Assembly: GCA_039566865.1 (NCBI GenBank)
Contig: CM076962.1
Location: 8,240,743-8,304,742 of the forward strand
DNA length: 64,000 nt
DNA from: Aurelia coerulea
Lineage: Eukaryota; Cnidaria; Scyphozoa; Semaeostomeae; Ulmaridae
Reading direction: 5' to 3'
Under the pieces are notes generated by a model. The model saw only the letters and a list, made by a program, of their open reading frames with translations, was not told where the DNA came from and made no database searches. This document shows, piece after piece, positions 43,583-54,040 of this stretch (position 1 is its first letter; each line of letters starts with the position of its first letter). A program made the position numbers and the translations under genes.

Positions 43583-43854
43583 ATGGCCACAAAGCATTTA
43601 ACTATGAAACTGTGTCAGCGATTTTTGATAGATCCACTAGTCCGAATTTTACAGAGGTTTGAAAGTTAAAGACCCATGACTGACCAGCAGCCTCAGCGCG
43701 CCTTTGTTTTTGTTTACAACAGTTAATAGACTGATAACAATGATTCCCACTTATCATTCATCAAAGCGAGACTCTCACTGAACTGTCATGATTGATATAT
43801 ACGATGGTGTAATAAGTCAAATTTTAAACGACCGCCAAACGGTCATTGGCTGTG
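43583..43854. other. Short unannotated spacer
   Basis: No frame or repeat recognised between the LINE 3' end and the hairpin at 43855. Confidence 0.5.
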
Positions 43855-43950
43855 CTGCATGTAAGCATCTTTAACATCCTGAACCTTGAGTACAACAACA
43901 CGCAACTACCATACTTGAGGTTCAGGATGTTAGAATATGCTTACATGCAG
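43855..43950. mobile_element. 96-bp hairpin MITE
   Basis: CTGCATGTAAGCATCTTTAA at 43855 returns as TTAGAATATGCTTACATGCA up to 43950. The stem continues through CATCCTGAACCTTGAGTA / TACTTGAGGTTCAGGATG. Arms are about 38 bp around a short loop. Confidence 0.82.
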
Positions 43951-44020
43951 GGTTTTCAAGACTGTAGGAAAGCACGAAATCGCAGAGAAATCGCATGGCA
44001 GAATTGACGAAGAATTGCCT

Positions 44021-45067
44021 CTAGATCTCGATCATTTCTTTAAGGTTCCTTGGTCGACAATAGGCTATCATACCAGGTTCTTGGAAAATTTCTTTTAAAT
44101 TTGGTTTTAGTTTTAAAATGTCCCAGCGTTTCTGGATTATTTGGGCCATTGGGGGTAGGGTATTGTTGAATGTTGTTACAAGGGGGATACAATTAGATTT
44201 CTCTTTATTTGTTAATTTTAGGGTATCTTTTCTTGGGATATCAATAGCTTTTTTTATCTGGTTATCAACTAAAGTTGGAGAGTAGCCACGTGCTATGAAT
44301 TGTTGTTTTAATTTGTCACTGTGTTTATTCAATTCGTTATTATCAGAGAAGATCCTTCGTAGTCTTAGGGCTTGGGAGTAGGGTAGGCTTTCTTTAAGAT
44401 GTTTAGGGTGGGAAGATTTAAAATGTAGATAGTTGTGGGTATCTGTAGGTTTTGTGTAAAGCGTTGTTTGTAATGGTCTGTTTTCATCAATGTATATTAA
44501 GGTGTCCAAAAATGCGACTGATTGTGTTGATTTTTCGTGGTCAAATTTAATGGAATCATGTTTCGTATTAAGGTTTGTCAGAAATTCATCGAGTTTTGTT
44601 TCACCACCTGTGTATATAAGGAAAATGTCGTCAATGTATCTGGCGTAAAAGAGGCAATCATTGTTAATTTCTGGAAAGATGTGGGTTTCTTCAAAATGTC
44701 CCATATAAATGGTGGCATATGATGGAGCTGCTACAGTGCCCATGGCACAACCTTTTATTTGGAGAAAATGTCTTCCATTAAAATTAAAGTTGTTTAGTGT
44801 TAATATGTGGTTCATTAGGGTTGTTATTACTTCTGTAGGTGGTTCTTATATCAAGGCACTCTAATATCAAGGCATTCTTTTAGGGCTGATATTCCGTCGT
44901 TGTGCTTTATGTTTGAGTATAAGGACCTAACGTCCATTGTAACTAGAATTGCGTTATGTGGTATTCTTTTGATGTGCTTTATTTTGTTTATGAGGTCTGT
45001 TGTATCTCGTATATATGACTTAACTTTCTTAGCAAGGGGCTGTATGAAGTTATCAAAGTCAGATGTA
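44021..45067 (-). pseudogene. Penelope-like reverse transcriptase fragment 1
   Basis: A 264-codon frame (44815-44021) contains the Penelope-type RT hallmark GCAMGTVAAPSYATIYMG, the catalytic box FYARYIDDIFLIY, the AFLDTLIYID block, YTKPTDTHNYLHFKSSHP and LPYSQALRLRRIFSD. Upstream, 44830-45067 in another frame reads the earlier RT region (IQPLAKKVKSYIRDTTDL, ILVTMDVRSLYSNI). No GIY-YIG domain follows at the 3' side, so the copy is truncated near 44020. The 5' side is cut by ATATACAG microsatellite sequence. Confidence 0.88.
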
Positions 45068-45110
45068 TACAGATATATACAGATATATACAGAAAATGGA
45101 TACTGTAAGT
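45064..45110. repeat. ATATACAG microsatellite, with more at 45181-45205 and 45270-45332
   Basis: Short runs of the 8-bp unit ATATACAG occur three times within 270 bp, interleaved with Penelope-like terminal sequence. Confidence 0.85.
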
Positions 45111-45186
45111 GCGGATGAAGAACGAACGAGAAATAGACAAAAATTTGATGTTTTTTAGCACACTAAGGCCTTTAAAGTCCTATATA
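45090..45186 (-). repeat. Penelope-like terminal segment, minus orientation
   Basis: The minus strand reads TAAAGGCCTTAGTGTGCTAA and then TTTCTCGTTCGTTCTTCATC. The same sequence lies in plus orientation at 50718-50795. The part before AGTGTGC resembles the 3' half of the hammerhead at 33833-33879 with GAAA changed to TAAA, so any ribozyme here is degenerate. Confidence 0.6.
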
Positions 45187-45221
45187 TACAGATATATAGA
45201 TAGGAGCTTATCAACATTTAA

Positions 45222-45262
45222 GGAGCTTATCGCATTGCGCTGATTTTATACGGGAACGGTAA
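45222..45262 (-). pseudogene. Fragment of a Penelope-like GIY-YIG coding segment
   Basis: About 40 bp (GGAGCTTATCGCATTGCGCT and following) are nearly identical to 45863-45903 in the GIY-YIG domain of the second Penelope-like copy. It is an isolated piece of another copy. Confidence 0.6.
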
Positions 45263-45447
45263 GATCAGAACAGATATAGATAAGAACAGATATATACAGA
45301 TATATACAGATATATACAGATATATACAAGATGTACACAAAATAGAGACGATTTGAAGTTCTTGAATTCTTTTATTCCATTCTTCTAATCGACGCGATTT
45401 GACTCTGTAGTCATCGTCAGGAGAATAAATTTTTACAAGTGTGCATG

Positions 45448-45515
45448 CCATTTTATAGCCGTTTTAGTGGTCACGTGACGAAAATGAGGTCACGTGGCCT
45501 TAAAAGGGTCACGTG
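45448..45515 (-). promoter_or_regulatory. Three evenly spaced CACGTG boxes and a TATA-like box
   Basis: CACGTG lies at 45472-45477, 45491-45496 and 45510-45515, exactly 19 bp apart, each preceded by GGT. On the minus strand TATAAAAT (45457-45450) follows them. The layout resembles a compact promoter oriented like the nearby Penelope-like element. E-boxes bind bHLH-type factors; a role here is inference. Confidence 0.45.
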
Positions 45516-45649
45516 ACGCCAAAATAAGGCGTCATATGAATGTTAAATCTTACGTTGTATTTGTAGAAATTGATAGGCCACAGGGGAACAATGTATTGCA
45601 TAATCTTGTGAACGGAGAAAAGTGGCCTAACCATGGATTATTCTAGGGG

Positions 45650-46772
45650 ATTTTTATGATTTATATTTGTCAGGGTGGTTAAATTTATTGTTCAAGCCTT
45701 TAGGGGAACAGTATACAGTCGTTTAATCCAGCTGTCTTCGTGTGTTTCTAATAAATGTGTCATATTTTCGACGTTTTCTTTTTCGATCTTCTCGATTATT
45801 ATGAATCTTGCATCTCTTTCGAAGACGTGATTTTGCTCTTTGAAATATTTTTCTACCGGAAGGAGCTTATCGTATTGCGCTGATTTTATACGGGAACGGT
45901 AATTATTAAGCCTGTAGTTGAAAGGCCATTCAGATTGGCCAATGTACTGTTTCTTACAGCGTGTGCATTCAAGGAGATATATTACGTTGATGCTTCTGCA
46001 ATTGGATTCGTGGAAGATTGTATATGTTTTGTGGGTATTTACGCTAGTGAATGAATTAGTTTTAATGACATGGTTGCAGCAAAGGCTTCTTTTGGTATTA
46101 CATGGTGAGCAATATTTAACAGTTCTTTTGTTTGCTTTTTTTCTTAGAACTTTGTTATTTATGATAGTGTTGCTGCCAGTTATTTCTCTCAGGTTCTTGC
46201 ATCGACGAAATGCAATGATCGGAGGTTCCGAGTAGAGTTTCTTCAGTTTAGGCTTTATATTTAAAATATCCCATCTTTCTTTTAAGATTTTACCAATTTG
46301 GGGCAGTGTAGAATTAAAGGTAGTGACTAGGAGATTCTTGTTGATCGTTTCTTTGAAACCTTCTTTAATGTCGTGTCTCTTGGGTTTATGATGGCTTTAT
46401 GGATTTGTTCTTGGAGATTCTCTTTATGATACCCTTGTCGGAGAAATTCTCTTCTATTTGTTCGCAGTTGCTGCTTAGTTGGTCCTCTTTTGTGCATATC
46501 CTTCTAAGTCTAAGTGCTTGTGAATAGGGTAAACTGTTCTTAAGATGTCTAGGGTGGGCTGATTTATAGTTTAGGTAATTATGTGTGTCAGTTGGTTTGG
46601 TGAATAGAGTTGTTTGTAGTTGTCTGTTGTCGTCTATATAGATACGGGTGTCAAGGAAAGAGATTGCTGTTTTTGAAATTTTATAGTTAAACTTTCTTGA
46701 TGGTTATTTTGTGTTGAGTTGCTCAGCGAACGTCTTGAATTCTCTTTTGCTGCCTTTGTAGATTAAAAGGAT
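45650..46772 (-). pseudogene. Penelope-like RT C-terminus and GIY-YIG endonuclease
   Basis: Reading 46772 to 45650: DILLIYKGSKREF, AISFLDTRIYID, FTKPTDTHNYLNYKSAHPRH, LPYSQALRLRRIC, a conserved linker (FNSTLPQIGKILKERWDI), then a Cys-rich segment (YCSPCNTKRSLCCNHV). The GIY-YIG part follows, with NVIYLLECTRCKKQYIGQSE and FNYRLNNYRSRIK, and the frame closes with GLNNKFNHPDKYKS and a stop. The RT C-terminal part contains frame breaks near 46400 and 46710. The GIY-YIG part looks continuous. Confidence 0.87.
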
Positions 46773-46774
46773 GT

Positions 46775-48800
46775 CATTTAATTTTTCATTTTTCATTTCA
46801 TTTTATAATATTTATACAGGGTAAGTATTCAACGTATAATACAAAAATTGATTTACAAACTGCCCTGTTAAAAGAAAGAAAAAAAGCAACTTACAATATC
46901 AAGATAAAAACTAATATATAGGTATCAAAAGTCAAAAGGAAAGGTGTGATTATGTACAGGATCTGGCATTTTTCAATGACGATTTGAATTGTGAGAAAGT
47001 ACTGGCCATCTTATTTTCTCTTTTTAATTTGTTCCAAAGTTTGGCCCCTCTATATGAAAAACATTTTTGGCCACATGCGGTTTTTAGCAATGGTACATAA
47101 AGGTCTGTGCAGGTATTACGAAGCTGTCTAGTACTGGTTTCTGATAACCTTTGAAACAGTCCTGTAAGATAATCAGGCGCTTCATGGTTGATAGACCTAT
47201 AGACCATTTTCAAGGTTTCCGTTTCAATGAGATCGTTGACCGATGGCCACCCTAATTGCCTGATGATAGGAGCTGCAGACGATCTATAGGGGCTGTTGGT
47301 CACGATCCTAGCTGCACGATTTTGGAGCTTCTGAAGCTTGTTGAGTGTTGTGTTGCCACAAACACCCCAGACTGGGCAACAGAAACGGAAGTAAGGCTCA
47401 ACCATACTTTTGTACATGGTCTGCAACATGCTTAAAGGGAGATACTGTTTAGCATGGCGTATCATACCTAATGCCCTTGATATCTTTTTTATCATTTCGG
47501 CTATGTGAACATCCCAACTCAGATATTGGTCCACATGTACCCCTAAGTATTTTGTGTGCTCTATCATCGAAATGTCATCATCGCGAATAACAAGTGCCGG
47601 CTTTATAGCTGATGTTTGTTGAATATCCTTAACCTTTTTGCGACTTCCAATCACCATGCTGTTTGTTTTTGCAACGTTAAATGACAGCTTATTTCCAGCT
47701 AGCCATGTGTTTAGACATTCAAGGTCCTCATTAACCTTTTCATTTATTGTGGGAATACTATTCGAGGAGAAGGATAAGCTGGTGTCATCGGCATACATAT
47801 TAACTTGTGAGTGCTTAATAAATAGGGGGAGATCATTTATATAGATGATGAAAAGTAGAGGCCCTAAGCATGATCCCTGCGGGACTCCACAAGTTACTTC
47901 TCCCAGATCGGAAAGCTTCCCGTTTACCTTACAGCACTGTTTCCTGTTTGAAAGGTATGATTGAAAGCAGCGTAGTTCTTTCCCTGCAACTCCATAGATT
48001 TGTGGCTTATTTATTAGGATTTCATGGTTCACCGTGTCGAAAGCTTTCTTCAGGTCTATAAATGTGACCGAGGTATATGTTCCGTTTTCGATATTCAAAT
48101 ACCAGTCGTTTGTACACTTTAATAGGCATGTCAAGACTGAATGTAACAATCTAAAGCTAGATTGTTGTGAGTACAAAAGACGATTTGACACCAAAAAGTT
48201 ATAATACTGGTCATAAACAAGCTTCTCAAATAACCTAGACATTACAGGCAAAACAGAGATTGGGCGATAATTTGGTCTGTTATCGCTCTTACCATCTTTG
48301 TAAATAGGAGCAATCCTAGCAATTTTCCATTGATCAGGGAAAATTCCAGCCGACAATGACAAATTAAAGAGCTGACTCAGTGGTTCAGCCAGGATGGATA
48401 TTCCAGCCTTTAGGAAAAAACTGGAAATTTCATCAAGGCCAAACCCATTGGAGGTCTTAAATTTGTTCATTGCTAGGATCACTTGTTCGGATACCACAGG
48501 CGAAAAAATAAGGTGGCATTGGTAGGGTTGATGGCAAATTCACCTTTCAAGAGACCGTTCTCTGTATCGGGGATATCTTTACATAATTCATTGCCGACAT
48601 TACAGAAAAATTCATTCATTGAGTTAGCAATACCGACAGAATCAGTGACCGAGTTTCCATCAACAGTCAGCGACGGTATATTGGTAGTTTTAGACCTTTT
48701 GTTGACAAGTTTATTGATCGTTGCCCAAGTTTCTTTAAGATTTCCTTCAGATGCTTGAATCTTGTTCGTAAAATATGCTCTCTTCACCTCCTTATTAAAC
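46775..48800 (-). mobile_element. LINE group B, copy 2, inserted in a Penelope-like RT
   Basis: A minus-strand LINE with an AT-rich tail at about 46775-46810 (CATTTTTCATTTCATTTTAT) and a 5' truncation near 48800. It interrupts the YMDD box of Penelope-like element 2; the flanks read GATGTCAT on the left and TCATCCATGTACC on the right, with TCAT as the probable short duplication. Its RT frame is nearly intact, which makes it the best preserved LINE in the window. Confidence 0.87.
46950..48497 (-). pseudogene. LINE group B reverse transcriptase, nearly complete
   Basis: A 515-codon frame covers the whole RT and C-terminal region: NYRPISVLPVMSRLFEKLVY, FIDLKKAFDTVNHEIL, the GVPQGSCLGPLLFIIYINDL block, MYADDTSLSF, TKYLGVHVDQYLSWDVHI, EPYFRFCCPVWGVCGN and a terminal FSYRGAKLWNKL. 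The upstream linker is in frame 48787-48479 (MKRAYFTNKIQASEGNLKETW, SMNEFFCNVGNEL), overlapping out of phase, so one frameshift separates them. The endonuclease is missing. No host function. Confidence 0.9.
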
Positions 48801-48814
48801 TTTCATCCATATTC

Positions 48815-49532
48815 ATCCATGTACCTGCCATAATATAGGCAGTCTTTACCTATTGTCGGGTAGATATGTTTTTCTTCAACTTCACCCATGTATATCAAAG
48901 CGTATGAGGATGCTGCAACCGTACCCATAGCACATCCTCTTGTCTGTAGGTAGCTATTTCCGTGGAATGTGAAGCAATTGAGCGTGAGGACATGTCTCAT
49001 CATGGTTAATAGAGCATCAGTTGCTGGTTCTTTATTGGCTCTCTTGTTTAAGGCATTTTTAAGGGCTAGTAGGCCCTTCTCGTGACATATGTTTGTGTAG
49101 AGGGATCTTACATCTAAGGTTACGAGCAGTGCATTCATGGGTATTTTACCAATATTTCTTATTTTGTTCAGTAAGTCTGTAGTGTCGCGGATGTATAATC
49201 GCACTTTTTGCGCAAGGGGTTGTATATAGTGATTGACGTATTTTGATATTTTGGTTGTGTGGCAGTTTGTCGATGCCACAACTGGGCGGCCTGGATTATT
49301 CTTTTTATGAATTTTTGGTAGTAGATAGAATCTAGCCGGTTTAACTTCTTTAGGAACCTTTAAAATCTCTAATGCTTCTGCGTCAATTTTATCTTGAGAA
49401 TACATTTCATCTAACGAGTTGTTTATTATTCTTATGTACCCATTAAATGGGTTAAATGCCAATTTTTTATAGAATGCTACAGTATTTAGTTGGTTGTTGG
49501 CTTCCGTGAGATATTCTTCAATACCCCAGATA
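48815..49532 (-). pseudogene. Penelope-like RT first half, element 2
   Basis: The frame reads IEEYLTEANNQLNTVAFYKK, ARFYLLPKIHKKNNPGRPVV, IQPLAQKVRLYIRDTTDL, ALLVTLDVRSLYTNI, a TRGCAMGTVAASSYALIYMG block and CLYYGRYMD, then breaks at the LINE junction. Asp in TLDVRSLYTNI and the following YMDD are the expected catalytic residues. It is preceded (higher coordinates) by the second LINE insertion. Confidence 0.9.
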
Positions 49533-50580
49533 GTCCTGGAGGACACCGAAATCTGTAATTATGCGGATGACACAACTATTTATGCGTGTGGTCCTAACAT
49601 CGAAAATGTCATCATGCATTTGGAGAATGATGCCCTTAAGATAACTGAATGGTTTCCAAACAATGGCATGAAGCTAAATGAAGACAAATGTCACTTAATG
49701 ATTTTTGGTGCAAAAGGGAGTACTGAAACAACAATTAAAATAGGCGAGGCCTATGTGAAAGAAAGTTCAGAGGAAAATCTTCTCGGTATAACCTTTGATA
49801 AATCACTTTCTTTCAAGCAACACGTCAATACTGTTTGCAAAAAGGCCAGCCAAAAACTCCACGCTCTTGCTCGAATTTCACGATACATGGACACTGAAAA
49901 ACTGCAGCAGTTAATGAGGGCGTTCGTTTTGTCCCATTTCAGCTACTGTCCTCTTGTTTGGATGTTCTATGATAGAGCTTTGAATCATAGAATAAATCAT
50001 ATTCAAGAAAGGGCATTACGCATTGCATATAAAGATTACGAGAATGATTTCGGTTTTCTCCTGGAGCAATCTAAATCGGTGCCAATCCATGTAAGAAACC
50101 TACAGTTGCTCATGACTGAAATTTATAAAACAAAATGCGGTCTGAATCCACCATTCATGAAGGATATTTTCATGCAACGAAATATTAGGTACTGCCTAAG
50201 GCATGGTAATGACGCTCAACTGCCAAAAGTACGAACTACGGCCTTTGGAGTTGAGTCCATTACTTACCTTGGAAATAAACTGTGGCAGCATTTACCGCAA
50301 GAACTAAAACAATTAAACAGCCTTCCTATGGTCAAAAAACGAATTAGATGTTGGAATGGTGGAACATGCAACTGTAGGCTTTGCAAAGTATATATCCCGC
50401 AAGTTGGGTTTCCAACATGATAGATTTTAACTCTGATTTGTCCTGTAATATATATTAATTTTAGTTTTATTGTAAATTATGTATATTGTAAATAGTAGGC
50501 CTTAATTAGCTGCAATTTAGCTATTCATTTTTTAGCCTACTTTAAATAGATATTTGATAATTAATAATAATAATAATAAC
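49533..50580 (+). mobile_element. LINE group A, copy 4, 5'-truncated
   Basis: A plus-strand LINE starts inside the RT palm and ends in a (TAA)n tail at about 50563-50580. It is inserted into Penelope-like element 2 between the KGGAT and IEEYLTEAN regions. It is the same group as 1690-4438. Confidence 0.88.
49535..50420 (+). pseudogene. LINE group A RT C-terminal part
   Basis: A continuous frame reads ETEICNYADDTTIYA (YADD box), KLNEDKCHLMIFGAK, NLLGITFDKSLSFKQHV, LSHFSYCPLVWMF, NHIQERALRIAYKDYENDF, FGVESITYLGNKLWQHLP and a terminal Cys motif (CWNGGTCNCRLCK) before the stop at 50420. Only the 5' part is missing, so the copy looks younger than the relative at 1.7-4.4 kb. Confidence 0.9.
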
Positions 50581-50639
50581 GGTCGCCCCTCCTTTGTCGG
50601 CTCGCGTAATAACGATGTCCTCTCTTTTCGATAGATTCC

Positions 50640-50717
50640 TTAGGGTTAGGGTTAGGGTTAGGATTAGGGTTAGGGTTAGTGTTGGGGTTAGGGTTAGGGT
50701 TAGGGTTAGGGTTAGGG
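50640..50717 (+). repeat. TTAGGG telomeric-type repeat block
   Basis: Thirteen TTAGGG units, a few of them imperfect (GGATTAGGG, TTAGTGTTGGGG), lie between the 5'-truncated Penelope-like coding sequence and a Penelope-like terminal segment. TTAGGG is the telomeric repeat of most animals, cnidarians included. Confidence 0.93.
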
Positions 50718-50795
50718 TGTGCTAAAGAACATCAAATTTTTGTTTATTTCTCGTTCGTTCTTCATCCGCACTTATAGAATCCATTTTACAGATAT
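50718..50795 (+). repeat. Penelope-like terminal segment, plus orientation
   Basis: TGTGCTAAAGAACATCAAAT and TTTCTCGTTCGTTCTTCATC match the minus-strand segment at 45090-45163. It starts directly after the TTAGGG block, two bases inside the position that corresponds to the hammerhead cleavage site in the related segment at 33833-33879. Confidence 0.75.
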
Positions 50796-50841
50796 AAACA
50801 TATATACATAAGTCAACCAATCTATATCGAATATCAACCAT

Positions 50842-50960
50842 ATAAATGAATAAATGAATAAATGAATAAATGAATAAATGAATGAATGAATATTAAATGA
50901 ATATTAAATGAATATTAAATGAATATTAAATGAATATTAAATGAATATTAAATGAATAAA
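50842..50960 (+). repeat. AAATGAAT / AATATTAAATG tandem repeats
   Basis: AAATGAAT units change into an 11-bp AATATTAAATG unit repeated about six times. Confidence 0.93.
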
Positions 50961-51518
50961 GAGATAACGATTTTGAAAGGTAAATGAACGATAATAATAC
51001 AAGAATTACTTTACAGCCTGTTATATTGACGCGCGTTATATTGACGCGCATTACATCTACAAGTTGGTCCATGCCATTGTTTAATCATTCTTTAACTATT
51101 TAGGTTTTCAGCTGATTTTAAGCCATTCGGTAGACAATTCCAGATTTGTGGTCCCAAGGCTTTCAGGCTTTTCGCGCCAAAGGTTACTTGATTTGGCCGA
51201 AAATGATTCAGATTGTTTGGATTTCATGCCTTGCAGAAAAATGCAAACAAGCGGATTTTTGCACAGAGCATGCTCATTCTAACCCTCTATATACGACTTG
51301 AGATACAGGAATGTTCAGCCAAGTTTGCAATATTGCTGGGGGGGGGGGGGGGGGGGCGGACGTGTTTTTGAGCACGAAAGTAAAAACGTGCTTTCACTGT
51401 AAATTTGTGTCTGAAAGATTTTGCTCTTGAGAAAAAAATTTCATTTTCACATCACAGACATGCCGTCTTTTTAGGATAAAAAACTACATTCAAATGTTTA
51501 AACTCCACAGCTTATGAG
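50961..51518. other. Unannotated sequence with an 18-19 G run
   Basis: No frame recognised. A G-run near 51339-51357 and a duplicated GTTATATTGACGCGC phrase near 51020-51050 are the only visible structures. Confidence 0.5.
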
Positions 51519-51799
<281 letters not shown>

Positions 51800-52187
51800 A
51801 GTTCTCCATTAGGTACGTTGTACGCTTAAAGTGTCTTTACTGATGTATTTTACAAACTAGAGACATTAACTTTGTTTGGTTTGCATTATCTGTTGTATTT
51901 GTCCTCATGTGATGTTATGAGACGTGACAATGGGAAATAACGATAGCAATCAGGTAACGGGCAATTAGTACACGGTGTTACAATTTTTTTTATTCAATAT
52001 AAATTTTTTTACAAACAAACTACTTAACGCACTACGTATGAGCTACTTTACTGCACTACAAGGGCGATACCACGGAGTGCAAGAGACCATGACAAATCCG
52101 CAGTCATATATAGAACGTGAAACTAAACTAAAATTATATATACAGCTACGAAAAATACATATGAACAATTTCTACTGATAAATACTA
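51800..52187. other. Unannotated sequence
   Basis: It contains one CACGGTGTTACAATT phrase near 51971 that recurs at 52332 and, in variant form, 52660. No gene recognised. Confidence 0.5.
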
Positions 52188-52326
52188 GGGTTCGTTTCAC
52201 ATTGTATGTCGAGCTAGCTTTTGGCAATCAGGTCTTATTCACAAGAATGGGTGCACTGGAGACTCGATTTTCGAATTAGAATGGATTTGTGCCCAATGAG
52301 TCTAACATACAATGTGAAACAAACTT
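52188..52326. mobile_element. ~139-bp inverted-repeat MITE
   Basis: GTTCGTTTCACATTGTATGT at 52188 returns as ACATACAATGTGAAACAAAC ending at 52326, with one mismatch in 20. No coding potential; TSD not resolved. Confidence 0.75.
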
Positions 52327-53194
52327 ACAGCACGGTGTTACAATTGCCCCGGTGTAAGCTGACCGATGGCTTTGCTTTGATTGATTTTATAATCTGGTCG
52401 AACAATGTGCATCCATGCAGTATTGCAGAGTTAAAAGTTAAAATTTGTAAATAAAATCAATTTTCTCTCAATGGATTCAATTTTTTCAACTGATGCAACC
52501 AAAGTTACAAAGAAATAAAGACCACGTTTTGTTTTTAATTTGTTCTTTTTAAAGCCATGCATAATCTGCTACGTTGTGCTAAATTTTGTGTAAGGAAAAA
52601 TAAATCGTGCGGTAATAGTCTGTAATGATTTTAAAGATATATAACAATTGCTCCAACCACGGGTTACAATTGCCCCGTGTTACGGAGGCAATTGTAACAC
52701 TCAACCATTGATTTTATAACTATCGCAGTGGCACAAAAATTGGTTCCACATGATGGAAACTAAGGTCTATTTTATTCCAAGTGAGGCAACTACAATATCA
52801 TTTACCTCCAATAGCGCAATTAATCATTATTTAGACGATATGGTTGATTTTCAAAAAGTGTTACAATTGACTCTGGTCCCCCCTACTTTATATTTTAAGT
52901 CAAAAATGTCCAATATCTGTCAGCGAGGACAAAAATCTTTTGTTGGTGACCCCTATATCCATCTGTGGAAGTTAAGAACCTTGATCAGAATTTAAGAACC
53001 ATGACCAGAATTTAAGATCCACGAGAAAAGGCTTAAGGCTACGTTTTTTATCAAAAACCTTAGATAAAGAATAGAATGTGTTAAAGTAATTAATGACTTG
53101 TTGAGACTTAGTACATTTGTTTTTCCCAAACCTTAAAAATACTTATTAACGTAAAAGCTTTCAGCGAGACTCTTTGATATTTATTTGAAATTTG
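52327..53194. other. Unannotated segment with GTTACAATTGCCCC repeats
   Basis: GTGTTACAATTGCCCCGG (52336), GGGTTACAATTGCCCCGTG (52661), an inverted CAATTGTAACAC (52689) and GTGTTACAATTG (52858) suggest ends of one or more small elements. Frames at 52221-52454 and 52750-52995 have no recognisable motif. Confidence 0.45.
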
Positions 53195-53440
53195 ATATTT
53201 GATTCTTTTAAGGAGGGTTGCCCTTCAGCCGGAGCTGTTTTACAAGGGGCCCTCCACTTAAAAACACTACTTACAATATAAAATTACAAAGGAATAGATT
53301 AAATACACTATCATTAAATACAATAAAAACCATAACTATAAAAACCTAATAACATTTTGCAAAGTTTAAGATAAAAGAAAAGAAACACTAACTTCTAAAT
53401 AGACTGTTTAAAGCTATTTAGGGAAGATGCCTGTTTGGTT

Positions 53441-54040
53441 TCAGCAGGAAGGCTCGACAATACCTGTGTAAAGAGTCTTCAGAGTTTCCTGCGGTAGGAA
53501 AGTTTTGGCATGCTTTAAAAAGCCAATAGCTCTAGAAACTTTAGTAGAAACAGTCATGATGTGTTCTTTCCAGTTAAGAGAGTTATCAATCTGCACACCA
53601 AGGTATTTAGTTTTTTGGATTACTTTGAGCTCGTTGTCACGAATTTTCAAATCCAAATCCTCATTTCGATTTTTGAGGATGTTATGCTTTTGCTTAGTGG
53701 AAGCTAACATGGAATTTGTTTTCGCAACATTCAAAGAGAGTTTGTTGCCTTGAAGCCAAGTGTCCAGTTGTTTGAGATCATCATTGATGGCGTCATTCAG
53801 CACACTTATATCTGAAGACTGGTAGCACAGACTTGTATCATCAGCATACATAGAAACAACTGAATTTTGGACAGCTTGTGGTAGATCATTGATATAAATA
53901 AGGAAGAGAAGGGGACCAAGACATGAGCCTTGGGGCACACCAACATCTATACCCTCAGTTTTTGAACTGACACAATTACCCCGACAAAACTGTTTTCCGT
54001 TGTATAGGTATGATTTAAACCATGCGAGTTCGAACGCCAT
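53441..54040 (-). pseudogene. LINE group B RT palm
   Basis: Contains the GVPQGSCLGPLLFLIYINDL block, MYADDTSLCY, TWLQGNKLSLNVAKTNSML, TKYLGVQIDNSLNWKEHI and FLPQETLKTLYTGIVEP, where the deletion junction begins. It is offset by one frame from the upstream frame near 54030. Confidence 0.88.

Larger units (their letters stand above)
45650..50640 (-). mobile_element. Penelope-like element 2, split by two LINEs
   Basis: Three minus-strand segments of one Penelope-like element are in order: an N-terminal piece with KREDIVITRADKGGAT (50640-50581), the RT first half (49532-48815) and the RT second half plus GIY-YIG endonuclease (46772-45650). Group A LINE (49533-50580) and group B LINE (46775-48800) fill the gaps. 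Rejoining at the second gap gives the RT box YMDDILLIYKG. The 5' side abuts a TTAGGG block at 50640. The stop is near 45649. Confidence 0.88.

Noticed and set aside
45380..45430. A second hammerhead ribozyme (CTGACGATGA on the minus strand)
   Set aside because: The core is CTGACGA rather than CTGATGA and no matching GAAA and stem I could be placed.
45918..46235. A 105-codon plus-strand frame
   Set aside because: Shadow of the minus-strand GIY-YIG coding sequence.
50640..50717. A chromosome end
   Set aside because: Sequence continues on both sides and the block is short and imperfect; an interstitial repeat.
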